DNA from: JAITWN01 sp964388175 | GTDB lineage: Bacteria > Pseudomonadota > Gammaproteobacteria > SZUA-140 | Assembly (NCBI GenBank): GCA_964388175.1 | Contig: CAYLYS010000005.1 | Location: forward strand, 5,696 to 69,695 | Direction: 5' to 3' | Length of the DNA: 64,000 nt | Shown: positions 51,833 to 61,530 of the stretch, piece after piece | Numbering within the stretch: the first letter of the stretch is position 1 | How the letters are laid out: the number at the start of each line of letters is the position of its first letter | Notes under the pieces: generated by a model | Databases searched by the model: none | What the model was told of the DNA's origin: nothing | What the model saw: only the letters and a program-made list of their open reading frames with translations | Position numbers and translations under genes: made by a program

Positions 51833-52698
51833 GCGCCGTCCGCCCGCGCCTGTCTGCCGCAGGCACGCTTGTAGTCCTGGTAGAGCGTGATCATCCGTGT
51901 CCACAGCGGGCCGGGTTTGCCGCCGCCGATCGCGCGTCCGTCGAGCCGGGTCACCGGCAGGATTTCCCGGGTGGAACTGGTCAGCCAGATTTCCTGCGCC
52001 TGATCCAGATCCGATGGCGTCAGCGTCGCTTCGCGGCAGGCGATGCCGTGCCGGTCCGCGAGCTCGATGATCAGGTCACGGGTGATGCCGGGCAACAGGC
52101 GCGGTCCCTTGGGCGGGGTGAGCAGGACGTCCTCGCGCACGATGAAGAGGTTGCTGGCCGCGCCTTCGCTGACCTCGCCGCGGCGGATCAGGATCGCTTC
52201 CGCTGCGTTCTGATCGAGCGCCTGCTGGCGCAGCAGTACGTTGGGCAGCAGCGAAGTGGTCTTGAGGTGGCAATACTCCCAGCGGATGTCGTCGAGGGTG
52301 ATCGCCGCCACGCCGTCACGCATGATTTCCGGCGCCACCGGCAGCAGCGGTGAAGTCATGGCGAAAACCGTGGGGCGAACGCCGGCGGGGAAGGCGTGGT
52401 CGCGCCGGGCGACGCCGCGGGTGATCTGCAGATAGATCGATTGCTCGTCTTCTTCGTTGCGCTCGACCAGCTCGCCGATGATGCCATGCCAGCGTTCATC
52501 GCTGTACGGCTGCTCGATGCGTACGCCGGCCAGGCTCTGGCGCAGGCGTTCCAGGTGTTCGGCCAGACGAAAGGGCCGCCGGCCGTAGGCGGGGATGACC
52601 TCGTAGATGCCGTCGCCGAAGATGAAGCCGCGATCGAGCGGCGAGATCATCGCGCTCGATGCGGGCATGAATTCGCCGTTGAGAAAGACGGTGCGCAC
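51829..52698 (-). CDS. dat: D-amino-acid aminotransferase (class IV PLP enzyme)
   Basis: 289-residue class IV aminotransferase. The fold starts FLNGEFMPASSAMISPLDRGFIFGDGIYEV, the PLP Lys is in YCHLKTTSLLPN, and the EGAASNLFIVRED and LLPGITRD blocks bind the cofactor phosphate. Sequence style favours D-alanine-type over branched-chain aminotransferase. Its place between dacA and lipB is conserved in gammaproteobacteria and suits D-Ala/D-Glu supply for peptidoglycan. Confidence 0.9.
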   Translation of the reverse strand: MRTVFLNGEFMPASSAMISPLDRGFIFGDGIYEVIPAYGRRPFRLAEHLERLRQSLAGVRIEQPYSDERWHGIIGELVERNEEDEQSIYLQITRGVARRDHAFPAGVRPTVFAMTSPLLPVAPEIMRDGVAAITLDDIRWEYCHLKTTSLLPNVLLRQQALDQNAAEAILIRRGEVSEGAASNLFIVREDVLLTPPKGPRLLPGITRDLIIELADRHGIACREATLTPSDLDQAQEIWLTSSTREILPVTRLDGRAIGGGKPGPLWTRMITLYQDYKRACGRQARADGA

Positions 52699-52735
52699 GC
52701 GGGCTCCTTGATAATCCTAGTTGTGTATACAGACC

Positions 52736-53926
52736 CTAGTGAAAGAACATCAGCACGCGGTCGGTGAGCCGCTGCACGAAGCCGCCCTCGACGATATCGC
52801 GCACGGCGACGAGCGGGCGATGTGCGACTTCCTCGCCGTCGAGGCTGACTGTCAGGGTGCCGAGCGGATCGCCTTTGTGCACGGGGGCGAGAATGCCGCC
52901 GTTGACGTTGAAGGCGCTGGCCAGCTTGTCCTTGTTGTTGCGCGGAATGGTGAGGTAGAGATCCTGCTCGAGCCCGAGGGGAATCTCCTGGATTTCTCCC
53001 TGCCACACGCGCGTCTGGGTCAGTGGCTCGCCGGCGCTGTGCACCAGATGGGTTTCGTAGAAGCGGAAGCCGTAGTTGAGCAGCTTCTGCGTTTCCTGCA
53101 GGCGCGCCTCTTCCGAGCGCGTGCCGAGGATAACGGAAACCAGCCGCATGTTGTCGCGCTTCGCCGAGGTCACCAGGCAATAGCCGGCCGCTTCGGTGTG
53201 TCCGGTCTTGCCGCCGTCCACGCTGGCGTCACGCCACAGGAGGCGATTGCGGTTGGGCTGGGTGATGCCGTTGTAGGTGTATTCCTTGAGCGAGTACCAA
53301 CCGTAGTAGTCGGGGAACTGGCGGATGAGAGCCTGCATCAGCAGGGCAAGATCGAAGGCCGTGGTGTAGTGCTCGGGGTGCGGCAGGCCGGTGCTGTTGA
53401 CGAAATGCGTGCCGGTCATATTGAGCGCGCGCGCGTAGTTGTTCATCAGATCGGCAAAGGCGTCTTCACCGCCGGCGACGTGCTCGGCGAGCGCTACCGA
53501 GGCATCGTTGCCCGATTGCACGATCACGCCCTTGAGCAGGGTTTCCACATCGACCCGCGAATTGACCTGGATAAAACTGCGCGAGCCGGGCATGCGCCAG
53601 GCTTTTTCGCTGATCAGCACCTGGTCCTCGAGCTTGATGTTGCCAAGCCGCAGTTCGTTGAACACGATATAGGAGGTCATCAGCTTGGTCAGGCTGGCGG
53701 GTTCCAGCCGCTCGCGGGCATTGCCTTCGACCAGCACCTGGCCGCTGTTGAAATCCATCAGCAGATAGCCGCCGGCATTCACTGCCGGCGGCGCCGGCGC
53801 CGGTATCGCGGCCGCGGCCGGTGTGGTAGCCAGCAGCATGAGCAGGGCGAGCAGGCTCAGGCCGGCGATGACGGAGGAGATGCCGCCGGCACGATGCGGG
53901 CGGGAATGCAGGGGGAATGAGGTCAC
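52736..53926 (-). CDS. dacA: D-alanyl-D-alanine carboxypeptidase (PBP5/6 family)
   Basis: Penicillin-binding protein that trims the terminal D-Ala of peptidoglycan stems. It has a signal peptide (VIAGLSLLALLMLLATTPAAAA), the catalytic SLTK, the SGND triad, and DGGKTGHTEAAGYC for the KTG motif. The C-terminal beta domain ends in an amphipathic helix (FVQRLTDRVLMFF) that anchors the protein to the inner membrane. A GTG at 53926 with AGGAG ten bases upstream is the chosen start (396 aa); the frame is open further upstream. Confidence 0.94.
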   Translation of the reverse strand: MTSFPLHSRPHRAGGISSVIAGLSLLALLMLLATTPAAAAIPAPAPPAVNAGGYLLMDFNSGQVLVEGNARERLEPASLTKLMTSYIVFNELRLGNIKLEDQVLISEKAWRMPGSRSFIQVNSRVDVETLLKGVIVQSGNDASVALAEHVAGGEDAFADLMNNYARALNMTGTHFVNSTGLPHPEHYTTAFDLALLMQALIRQFPDYYGWYSLKEYTYNGITQPNRNRLLWRDASVDGGKTGHTEAAGYCLVTSAKRDNMRLVSVILGTRSEEARLQETQKLLNYGFRFYETHLVHSAGEPLTQTRVWQGEIQEIPLGLEQDLYLTIPRNNKDKLASAFNVNGGILAPVHKGDPLGTLTVSLDGEEVAHRPLVAVRDIVEGGFVQRLTDRVLMFFH

Positions 53927-54042
53927 GCGGATAGGTCTCCTGTAAGGCTTGCGGTTTGCTTGCGCAGACGGCGCCCGCGCCCGCACGGCAGACAGTGTAA
54001 CGATTATTCGGCGTCTGAAAAACCGAGCGCTGAGGGCGCCGC

Positions 54043-54912
54043 TCAATCGAGCACGATGTGGGTGTCCAGTCCCATGGCGAGCAGTTCGCGGCTGACGCGG
54101 TCGGCTTCGTTCACATCCTGCAGCGGACCGATGCGGACACGGTAAAGCGGCGTACGGCTGTCTCCGGTGGGTACCACATGCACGCCGCTGTGCGCTGCGC
54201 TTTCGAGCCGGGAGCGCAGGCGGACGGCGTTTTCCATCTGGCTGAAGGCGCCGATCTGCAGATAGAGGCCGGGCGCCGTCGCTGCCTTACTGCCGCTCGC
54301 ATCGGTCGCGGCGAGCCGCGTGGCGTTGTTTTGCCAGTCGACCGGATCGATCGCCCTGATCTCCACCATGCCCGTGCCTTGCTGCGTGATTCCGAGCTTC
54401 GCCGCCGCCGCATAGGAGAGGTCGATCAGGCGATTGTGCTTGAACGGGCCGCGGTCATTGATCTTGACGATGATGGTGCGGCCGTTGGCGAGATTCGTCA
54501 CTTCGGCGTAGGTGGGCAGCGGCAGTGAGGTGTGCGCGGCGGTCATGGCGTACATGTCGAAGGGTTCACCGCTCGAGGTGCGCCGGCCATGGAATTTGCT
54601 GCCGTACCAGGAGGCGATGCCGCGCTCGACATAGCCGGTGCTGCTGGTCAGTACTTCATAGCGCCGGTCGAACACCACGTAGGAAGCGGGGTTGCCGTAG
54701 CGGCTGAGCGGTTCCGCGCGCGGTATCGCGTCGGGAATGGAGGCCGCGTCGATCGGCATCGGCGGCGGGCCGTCCGCGGGCTCGAACGGCGCGGTGGACG
54801 GTTTCTGCGGCAAGGCGCTGCAGCCGGCCACGGTCAAGACGACCAGCATGGCGGCGATGAATCCGCGCGAGGCGTATTGCCACGGATCGAAAACGGATGC
54901 GCTCGGGTTCAT
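54043..54912 (-). CDS. rlpA: Rare lipoprotein A, septal lytic transglycosylase
   Basis: Outer-membrane lipoprotein that cleaves denuded glycan strands. The lipobox is LTVAGC, followed by the double-psi barrel (RGIASWYGSKFHGRRTSSGEPFD, with catalytic Asp in VKINDRGPF) and a C-terminal SPOR domain (LYLQIGAFSQMENAVRLRS) that targets division sites. It overlaps the mltB stop by 4 bp. Confidence 0.95.
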   Translation of the reverse strand: MNPSASVFDPWQYASRGFIAAMLVVLTVAGCSALPQKPSTAPFEPADGPPPMPIDAASIPDAIPRAEPLSRYGNPASYVVFDRRYEVLTSSTGYVERGIASWYGSKFHGRRTSSGEPFDMYAMTAAHTSLPLPTYAEVTNLANGRTIIVKINDRGPFKHNRLIDLSYAAAAKLGITQQGTGMVEIRAIDPVDWQNNATRLAATDASGSKAATAPGLYLQIGAFSQMENAVRLRSRLESAAHSGVHVVPTGDSRTPLYRVRIGPLQDVNEADRVSRELLAMGLDTHIVLD

Positions 54913-55937
54913 GGCGCTTCGATTGCCTGCACGGCAGCGTCATGACGCGCGCGGATCTCCTGCGCCAGCTGGTAGACCGCCATGGCGTAGAGCGAGCTGC
55001 GATTGTAGCGCGTGATGACGTAGAAATTGTTGAGGGCAACCCAGTATTCCTGCCCGTCGCTGCCTTCCAGCTCGACCAGGCTGGCGAGCGCATCCGGCGG
55101 CAGCGTATCGGTGAGGCTGACGCCGAAGCCGGCGAAGTCGCGCACCGCTGTGTGCGGCTTGATGTTGCGTTCGAGCAGCGTGCGGTAGCCTTCGCCCGCT
55201 ACCGAGGCGGCGCCGACCACGGGTTCGCCGGCCGCCCAGCCGTGGACTTTGAAATAGTTGGCGACGCTGCCGATGACGTCGGCGATGCTGCCGAACAGAT
55301 CGCGTTGCCCGTCGCCGTCGAAATCGATGGCGTAATGGCGGTAGCTGCTGGGGATGAACTGGGGTTTGCCCATGGCGCCGGCGTAGGAGCCGGTGAGCGC
55401 CAGCGGATCGAAATGTTCTTCGCGCGCCAGAATCAGATACTGCTCCAGCTCGCCGCGGAAAAAGGTGCCGCGCGGCGGATAGTCGAAGGCGAGGGTGGCG
55501 AGCGAGTCGAGCACGCGGTGACGGCCGGTATTGCGGCCGTAAAGGGTTTCCACGCCGATGATGGCGGTGATGAACTCGGGCGGCACACCGAAACGGTCCT
55601 CGGCGCGCTGCAGGATCTCGCTGTGTTCGCGCCAGAACTCCACGCCGCCGTCGATGCGCCGATCGGTGATGAAGATCGGGCGGTAGGCATGCCACGGCCG
55701 GCGTTCGGCCGGGCGCGTCATGGCGTCGATGATGTCCTGGCGGAACGCCGCCTGGCTGAACAGCCGGGTCAGCTCGTCGCTGGAGAAATCATGCCGGGCG
55801 GACATGTCGTCGATGAAGGTGCGGACCTCGGCACGTTCTTCGTAGTGTGCGGTGGCGGCACAGGCCGTCGCCGCGCAGGCGATGAGCGTGCTGGCGGCGA
55901 TCCTGGCGAGATGGTATCCGACTCTGGCCCTATCCAT
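54909..55937 (-). CDS. mltB: Membrane-bound lytic murein transglycosylase B
   Basis: MltB cleaves peptidoglycan between MurNAc and GlcNAc. The catalytic Glu is in IIGVETLYGRNTG, followed by YAGAMGKPQFIPSSYRHYAIDFDGDGQRDL and the SVANYF block. The N-terminus (ASTLIACAATACAATA) looks like a lipoprotein signal, though the lipobox is not canonical. It lies between rodA and rlpA. Confidence 0.94.
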   Translation of the reverse strand: MDRARVGYHLARIAASTLIACAATACAATAHYEERAEVRTFIDDMSARHDFSSDELTRLFSQAAFRQDIIDAMTRPAERRPWHAYRPIFITDRRIDGGVEFWREHSEILQRAEDRFGVPPEFITAIIGVETLYGRNTGRHRVLDSLATLAFDYPPRGTFFRGELEQYLILAREEHFDPLALTGSYAGAMGKPQFIPSSYRHYAIDFDGDGQRDLFGSIADVIGSVANYFKVHGWAAGEPVVGAASVAGEGYRTLLERNIKPHTAVRDFAGFGVSLTDTLPPDALASLVELEGSDGQEYWVALNNFYVITRYNRSSLYAMAVYQLAQEIRARHDAAVQAIEAP

Positions 55938-55940
55938 TGT

Positions 55941-57077
55941 TCAAGATGGCAGTAGTTTGCGGTGAGTGTGGATCGACATGACGATGCCGAAGCCTGCCAT
56001 GACCGTGACCATGGCGCTGCCGCCGTAGCTGACCAGCGGCAGCGGCTGTCCGACGACGGGCAACAGGCCGGTCACCATGCCGATGTTGACGAAAGTATAT
56101 ACGAAAAAAGTCAGAATCAGGCTGCCGGCGACGAGGCGGGTGAAGGTGTCGTGCGCCTGCGTGGCGATGTAGAGTCCGCGCACGACGATGAATAGATAGA
56201 GACTCATCAGGATGATGGTGCCGATGAGGCCGAATTCTTCGCTGAATACGGCGAAGATGAAGTCGGTGCTGCGTTCGGGCAGGAACTCGAGCTGTGATTG
56301 TGTGCCGTTGAGCCAGCCTTTGCCGTACAGTCCGCCGGAGCCGATGGCGATCTTCGACTGGATGATGTGATAGCCGCTGCCGAGCGGATTGCGTTCGGGG
56401 TCGAGGAAGGTGAGCACCCGCGTGCGCTGATAATCGTGCATGTTGTACCACACCAGCGGTGCGCAGGCCGCCGCGGTGATGGCGGCGGCGAAAAAATAGC
56501 GCCAGCGCATGCCGGCCAGCAGCAGGACGAAGACGCCTGATCCGGCGATCAGCAGCGAGGTGCCGAGATCGGGCTGGCGCGCGATCATCATCACCGGCAC
56601 GGCAATCATGGCCAGGGCTACGGCCAGTTGCCGGCGGGCGGGCGGCAGTGCCCGTTCCGACAGATACCAGGCCACCATCACCGGCACGGCGATTTTCATC
56701 AGTTCCGAGGGCTGGAAGGTGACGAAACCGAGATCCAGCCAGCGCTGGGCGCCCTTGCCGGTTTCACCGAACAACAGCACCGCGGCGAGCAGCAGGAGTC
56801 CGCCGGCATAGGTCCAGGGCGCCCAGTATTCGATATGGTGTGGCGGCACCTGCGCCAGGATGAACATCACCGTGAAGGCGATGCCGAGCCTGATGCCCTG
56901 GCGCAGCACCAGATCGGTGTCCTGTCCGCTGGCGCTGTACAGCGTGACCAGGCCGAGCAGCGACAGCAGCACGAGGGCGATCAGCAAGGGGATATCCATG
57001 TGCAGGCCGCGCACGAACAGGCGCGAGCGGCGCCGGTCTCCCCAGCGTGCGGTGCGGCGTGAAAGCGATGGGATCAT
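55941..57077 (-). CDS. rodA: Elongation peptidoglycan glycosyltransferase RodA
   Basis: SEDS-family membrane glycosyltransferase of the elongasome, partner of PBP2. About ten hydrophobic helices are visible. Family blocks include GAQRWLDLGFVTFQPSELMKI, ARQPDLGTSLLI, LGSGYHIIQSKIAIGSGGLYGKGW and LPERSTDFIFAVFSEEFG. It overlaps mrdA by 4 bp (ATGA), matching their joint function. Confidence 0.96.
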   Translation of the reverse strand: MIPSLSRRTARWGDRRRSRLFVRGLHMDIPLLIALVLLSLLGLVTLYSASGQDTDLVLRQGIRLGIAFTVMFILAQVPPHHIEYWAPWTYAGGLLLLAAVLLFGETGKGAQRWLDLGFVTFQPSELMKIAVPVMVAWYLSERALPPARRQLAVALAMIAVPVMMIARQPDLGTSLLIAGSGVFVLLLAGMRWRYFFAAAITAAACAPLVWYNMHDYQRTRVLTFLDPERNPLGSGYHIIQSKIAIGSGGLYGKGWLNGTQSQLEFLPERSTDFIFAVFSEEFGLIGTIILMSLYLFIVVRGLYIATQAHDTFTRLVAGSLILTFFVYTFVNIGMVTGLLPVVGQPLPLVSYGGSAMVTVMAGFGIVMSIHTHRKLLPS

Positions 57078-58921
57078 GAGCTGGGTCCGCCGAGATAATG
57101 ATCGATGATCCGGCGCGCCAGCGGCGCGGCGGTGCCGGAGCCGCTGCGGCCGTTTTCCACGATGACGGCTATGGCGATCCGCGGATCGTCGATCGGCGAG
57201 AAGGCGACGAACAGGGCATGGTCGCGCAGGCGCTCGGCGACGTCTTTTTCCACATAGCGTTCATCCTGGCGGATGCCGAAAACCTGCGCCGTGCCGGTCT
57301 TGCCGGCGATCGGATGGAGCGCGTTGCGACCGGCGGCCTGCGCCGTTCCGCGCGGGCTGTGCATGACCTTGCGCATCGCTTCGATGACGTCATCCCAGTC
57401 CTGCGCGTTCCTGATCTCGATTTCTCCATCCCGTATCGGCAGCAATGCCTGGCGCAGGCCGCTGGCCGGGATCTCGACCGCCTGCACCAGGCGCGGCGCG
57501 TGCGAGACGCCTCGTGCGGCCAATACCGCGGTGGCGTGCGCCAGTTGCAGCGGCGTGGCCAGCATATAGCCCTGGCCGATACCGGCGATGACCGTTTCGC
57601 CGCGGTACCAGGGCTGATTGTGCTGCTGCCGTTTCCATGCTCGTGACGGCAGCAGGCCCGGCCGCTCGTTGGGCAGATCGATGCCCGTGATGCGGCCGAG
57701 CCCGAACAGGTCGAGATAGTCGTGGATGCGGTCGATGCCGAGCGTGAGCGCCAGATCGTAAAAGAAAACGTCGCATGATTCGACGATCGCGCTTTCCAGA
57801 TTCATCGTGCCGTGGCCGCTTGGCTTCCAGTCGCGGTAGCGATGGCTGTCGCCCTCGAGGCTGAACCAACCCGGACAGAAGGATGAGGTGTTGATCTTGA
57901 TGCGATCGCTCTCCAGGCCGGCGAGCCCGATGAGCGGCTTGATGGTGGATCCCGGCGGGTACTGGCCGCGCAGTGCGCGGTTGAACAGCGGATTGTCGGG
58001 AGAATTCCGCAGCGCATCGTACGACGACTGGTCGATGCCGGTCACGAAAAGGTTGGGATCGTATCCCGGCGTGCTGGCGAAGGCCAGCACGTCGCCGTTG
58101 CGCGGGTCGATGGCGACGACGGCGCCGCGCTGCGCGCCGAGCGCGTCTTCCGCCACCTGCTGCAGGCGGGTGTCGAGCGTGAGATAGACGCTCTGTCCGG
58201 GTGTGGCGGGCGTTTGCGACAGCTCGCGCAGCGAGCGGCCGACGGCGTTGATCTCCACCTGTTTGAATCCGACCTGGCCGTGCAGCAGCTCTTCGTAGTG
58301 GCGCTCGATGCCGGTTTTGCCGATGAAATCGGTGGCGCTGTAGTTGGCGTCGAGCTGGCGCAGTTCCTCTTCGTTGATGCGGCCGACGTAGCCGACCGCG
58401 TGTACCGCCAGTGCGCCGAGGGGGTAGTGGCGAACGACGCGGGCTTCGGTTTCGACGCCGGGAAAGTGATGGCGCTCGATGGCGAAGCGCGCCATTTCCA
58501 CTTCATTGAGGTTGAAGCGCAGCGGGATGCTGTGGAACGGCCGCTTGCGGCGCATCTGGCGGTAGAAGCGGCGGACGTCCTCGTCGCTGATGGCGACGAG
58601 GTGGCGCAGCGCGGCGATGGTTTCATCGAGATTGCCCGCCTTCTCCGGGATGATTTCCAGGCTGAAGGAGGGGATGTTCTGCGCCAGCAGCACGCCGTTG
58701 CGATCGTAGATGAAGCCGCGCATGGGCGGAACGGCGACGATGTTGATGCGGTTGCCGTCGGACAGCGTGGTGAAGTGCTTGTGATTGATGACCTGCAGAT
58801 AGACCAGGCGGGCGCCGATGGCGGCAACCAGCAGCAGGGTGATGAAGGCGGCCCATGCCGCGCGTTCGTTGAACAGCCTGGATTCGCGGAAATGATCCTT
58901 GATGGTTACCCTGACGGGCAT
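57074..58921 (-). CDS. mrdA: Penicillin-binding protein 2
   Basis: Transpeptidase of the rod-shape system. A single N-terminal membrane helix (AFITLLLVAAIGARLVYLQV) is followed by the dimerisation domain and the transpeptidase domain with PPGSTIKPL (S-x-x-K), ESCDVFFYDLA (S-x-N equivalent) and IAGKTGTAQV (KTG). At 615 residues it is of normal size. It starts 13 bp after mreD. Confidence 0.97.
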   Translation of the reverse strand: MPVRVTIKDHFRESRLFNERAAWAAFITLLLVAAIGARLVYLQVINHKHFTTLSDGNRINIVAVPPMRGFIYDRNGVLLAQNIPSFSLEIIPEKAGNLDETIAALRHLVAISDEDVRRFYRQMRRKRPFHSIPLRFNLNEVEMARFAIERHHFPGVETEARVVRHYPLGALAVHAVGYVGRINEEELRQLDANYSATDFIGKTGIERHYEELLHGQVGFKQVEINAVGRSLRELSQTPATPGQSVYLTLDTRLQQVAEDALGAQRGAVVAIDPRNGDVLAFASTPGYDPNLFVTGIDQSSYDALRNSPDNPLFNRALRGQYPPGSTIKPLIGLAGLESDRIKINTSSFCPGWFSLEGDSHRYRDWKPSGHGTMNLESAIVESCDVFFYDLALTLGIDRIHDYLDLFGLGRITGIDLPNERPGLLPSRAWKRQQHNQPWYRGETVIAGIGQGYMLATPLQLAHATAVLAARGVSHAPRLVQAVEIPASGLRQALLPIRDGEIEIRNAQDWDDVIEAMRKVMHSPRGTAQAAGRNALHPIAGKTGTAQVFGIRQDERYVEKDVAERLRDHALFVAFSPIDDPRIAIAVIVENGRSGSGTAAPLARRIIDHYLGGPSS

Positions 58922-58933
58922 CGTCGGTCCGGC

Positions 58934-59395
58934 TCAGGAGACGCCGAAGCGGCGGCGCAGGCCGCGCAGCAGCAGAAAAACGAATGGCCACAGCAGGGTG
59001 CTGGTGAACGCCGGCAGCAGCGCTGTCCAGGCGTCGGTGTGCTGTCCGCTGATGCCCTTGATCCACAGCTGCAGCATGAGATGGAGCAGGACCAGGATGA
59101 ACACGCTGAACGCCTGCTGCCACAGCGGGAAAATGCGCAGGCGCTGATACAGTTGCAAGGTGATATAGGCGACGATCGCCAGTGACAGCGCATGTTGACC
59201 CAGCAGGCCGCTGCGCAGCACGTCGAGCAGCAGTCCGGTCAGCCAGGCGATGCCGACGCCGATGCGCTCGGGCAGCGCCATGCACCAATAGATCAGCACC
59301 AGCAGTACCCATTCCGGCCGCAGCGGCGCCAGCCAGTCCGGCATCGGGGCGACGGTGAGCGCAAGGGCGGCGATGAAGCTCAGGGCGATGATCAT
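58934..59395 (-). CDS. mreD: Rod-shape determining protein MreD
   Basis: 153-residue membrane protein with five predicted helices. Visible family blocks are PEWVLLVLIYWCMALPERIGVGIAWLTGLLLDVLRSGLLGQHAL and the Phe-rich C-terminus. It links MreC and the cytoskeleton to RodA/PBP2. It begins 19 bp after the mreC stop. Confidence 0.92.
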   Translation of the reverse strand: MIIALSFIAALALTVAPMPDWLAPLRPEWVLLVLIYWCMALPERIGVGIAWLTGLLLDVLRSGLLGQHALSLAIVAYITLQLYQRLRIFPLWQQAFSVFILVLLHLMLQLWIKGISGQHTDAWTALLPAFTSTLLWPFVFLLLRGLRRRFGVS

Positions 59396-59414
59396 GGGCG
59401 GCTGCGCTGTCCGT

Positions 59415-60248
59415 TCAGGATGCCGGGAGTGCGGCAGCGGGAGGATCGTCCGCGCCGGCGTCGTCGGTTTCGGCGCCCGGCATGACCAGCAGCACGACAC
59501 GCGTGCTGTCGAGCTGGGCGACGGGTTCGGCCGAGACGCGGGCGAAAGGCGTATCGAGCGCGCGTTCAACGGTGGTGACGCGCGCCACCGGATAGCCGGG
59601 TGGAAAGCGGCCGTCGAGGCCGGAGGTGACCAGCAGGTCGCCTTCCTTGATATCGGCGTTGCGCGGCAGCAGGGACAGCTCCAGGCGGTTGGCGTCGCCG
59701 ATGCCCTGGGCGATGGCGCGCAGGCCGTTGCGGTTGACCTCGATGGGCACGGCGTGGCTGGGATCGGTGATGAGCATGACGGTGCTGGTGCGCGGCGTGA
59801 CTTTGACCACCTGGCCCATCACGCCGGCGGCGTCGACGATGGGCTGGCCCTCGCGCACATGGTGGCGGCTGCCCTTGTTGAGCACGACCTGGCGTGAAAA
59901 CGGCGCCATGTCCACGGCCAGCAGCTCGGCGATCAGCACCGGCTGACTGATGGCGGCGGAGGAGTCGAGCAACTGGCGCAGGCGATCGTTCTCCGCTTCC
60001 AGCGCTTCCAGCTTCAGCAGCTGCGACTGCAGGAACAGTTGCTGCGCGCGCAGATCGCGGTTTTCCTCCTGCAGCGAGCGCCGGGTCGAGAAGCCGTCGC
60101 TGAACCATTCGCCGGTCGCGCCGGGCAGGCTGACCAGGTACTGGATGGGGTAGACGATGTATGAGAGCGCGCTGCGGATGGTGTCCATGTGGTGTTGCCG
60201 ATGGTCGATGGTCATCATGACGACGGCCAGCAGCGACAACACCACCAC
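59415..60248 (-). CDS. mreC: Rod-shape determining protein MreC
   Basis: Periplasmic organiser of the elongasome: membrane helix (VVVLSLLAVVMMTID), a coiled coil (QLLKLEALEAENDRLRQLL) and the beta domains (FSRQVVLNKGSRHHVREGQPI, DPSHAVPIEVNRNGLRAIAQG, LLVTSGLDGRFPPGYPVA). The first normal start is the GTG at 60248. The frame continues upstream as IKPLFLRGPSITLR, the conserved MreC N-terminus. It begins at an ATA (60290) five bases after GAGGT, so the true protein is probably 14 residues longer. Confidence 0.93.
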   Translation of the reverse strand: MVVLSLLAVVMMTIDHRQHHMDTIRSALSYIVYPIQYLVSLPGATGEWFSDGFSTRRSLQEENRDLRAQQLFLQSQLLKLEALEAENDRLRQLLDSSAAISQPVLIAELLAVDMAPFSRQVVLNKGSRHHVREGQPIVDAAGVMGQVVKVTPRTSTVMLITDPSHAVPIEVNRNGLRAIAQGIGDANRLELSLLPRNADIKEGDLLVTSGLDGRFPPGYPVARVTTVERALDTPFARVSAEPVAQLDSTRVVLLVMPGAETDDAGADDPPAAALPAS

Positions 60249-60368
60249 GCGCAGGGTAATGGACGGTCCCCGGAGGAATAAGGGCTTTATCTCACACCTC
60301 TGTCGTTCAAGTGTGCGGCATCGCTGTGCGGGCGCTGCCCAGCGTCGGCGACGGGCGGGGTTGCCGGG

Positions 60369-61415
60369 TTACTCCTGCGCAAAGATGGAGCCGTTATGCA
60401 TGTCCAGGGTTTCCAGCGCGCGGCCGCCGCCGCGGGCGACGCAGGTCAGCGGGTCTTCGGCGACGATGACCGGCAGCCCGGTTTCCTCCGACAGCAGCCG
60501 GTCCAGGTCGCGCAGCAGCGCGCCGCCGCCGGTGAGCACCATGCCGCGTTCGGCGATGTCGGCGCCGAGCTCGGGTGGCGTCTGTTCGAGCGCCGTCTTG
60601 ACCGCGCCGACGATGCCGGAGAGCGGTTCCTGCAGCGCTTCGAGGATCTCGTTGCTGTTGAGCGTGAAGGTGCGCGGCACGCCTTCGGCGAGGTTGCGGC
60701 CGCGTACTTCGATTTCGCGGATCTCGCTGCCGGGGTAGGCGGAGCCGATCTTGTGCTTGATCATTTCGGCGGTCGCTTCGCCGATCAGGCTGCCGTAGTT
60801 GCGGCGCACGTAGTTGATGATGGCCTCGTCGAAGCGGTCGCCGCCGATGCGGGCGGAAGCGGAATAGACGATGCCGTTGAGCGAGAGCACGGCGACTTCG
60901 GTGGTGCCGCCGCCGATGTCGAGCACCATCGATCCGCTCGCCTCGCCGACCGGCAGGCCGGCGCCGATCGCCGCCGCCATCGGTTCTTCGATCAGATAGG
61001 CTTCACGCGCGCCGGCGCCTGCCGCCGATTCCTTGATCGCGCGGCGCTCGACCTGCGTCGAACCGCAGGGAACGCATACCAGCACGCGCGGGCTGGGGCG
61101 GAAGAACCGGTTCTCGTGCACTTTGCGGATGAAATGCTGTAACATCTTTTCCGTCACGGTGAAGTCGGCGATGACGCCGTCCTTGAGCGGCCGGATCGCG
61201 GTGATGTTGCCGGGTGTACGGCCGATCATGAGCTTTGCTTCCATGCCCACGGCGGCGATCGTGCGCTGGCCACCCGAGCCCGGTTCCTGTCGGATTGCCA
61301 CCACGGACGGTTCATTCAGCACGATGCCCTGTCCCCGGACGTAGATCAGCGTGTTGGCGGTGCCGAGGTCGATCGACAGATCGTTGGAGAAGATGCCGCG
61401 CAGCCGTTTGAACAT
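60369..61415 (-). CDS. mreB: Rod-shape determining actin homologue MreB
   Basis: Bacterial actin that directs lateral wall synthesis. The 348-residue protein starts MFKRLRGIFSNDLSIDLGTANTL and has the ATP-binding LDIGGGTTEVAVLS and GMVLTGGGALLRDLD blocks. It is the first gene of the long mreBCD-mrdA-rodA-mltB-rlpA-dacA run on the minus strand and divergent from gatC. Confidence 0.98.
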   Translation of the reverse strand: MFKRLRGIFSNDLSIDLGTANTLIYVRGQGIVLNEPSVVAIRQEPGSGGQRTIAAVGMEAKLMIGRTPGNITAIRPLKDGVIADFTVTEKMLQHFIRKVHENRFFRPSPRVLVCVPCGSTQVERRAIKESAAGAGAREAYLIEEPMAAAIGAGLPVGEASGSMVLDIGGGTTEVAVLSLNGIVYSASARIGGDRFDEAIINYVRRNYGSLIGEATAEMIKHKIGSAYPGSEIREIEVRGRNLAEGVPRTFTLNSNEILEALQEPLSGIVGAVKTALEQTPPELGADIAERGMVLTGGGALLRDLDRLLSEETGLPVIVAEDPLTCVARGGGRALETLDMHNGSIFAQE

Positions 61416-61530
61416 GGGCAATGAAGTCCTTGTTATATAAGGTGGGTCAAAAACCGGAAATACTCTATCAGTGGGTGCATGCGAGAGCAAGCAAACACGT
61501 GCGTCCGGTGCTGCAAAAACAGGGGTGAGC

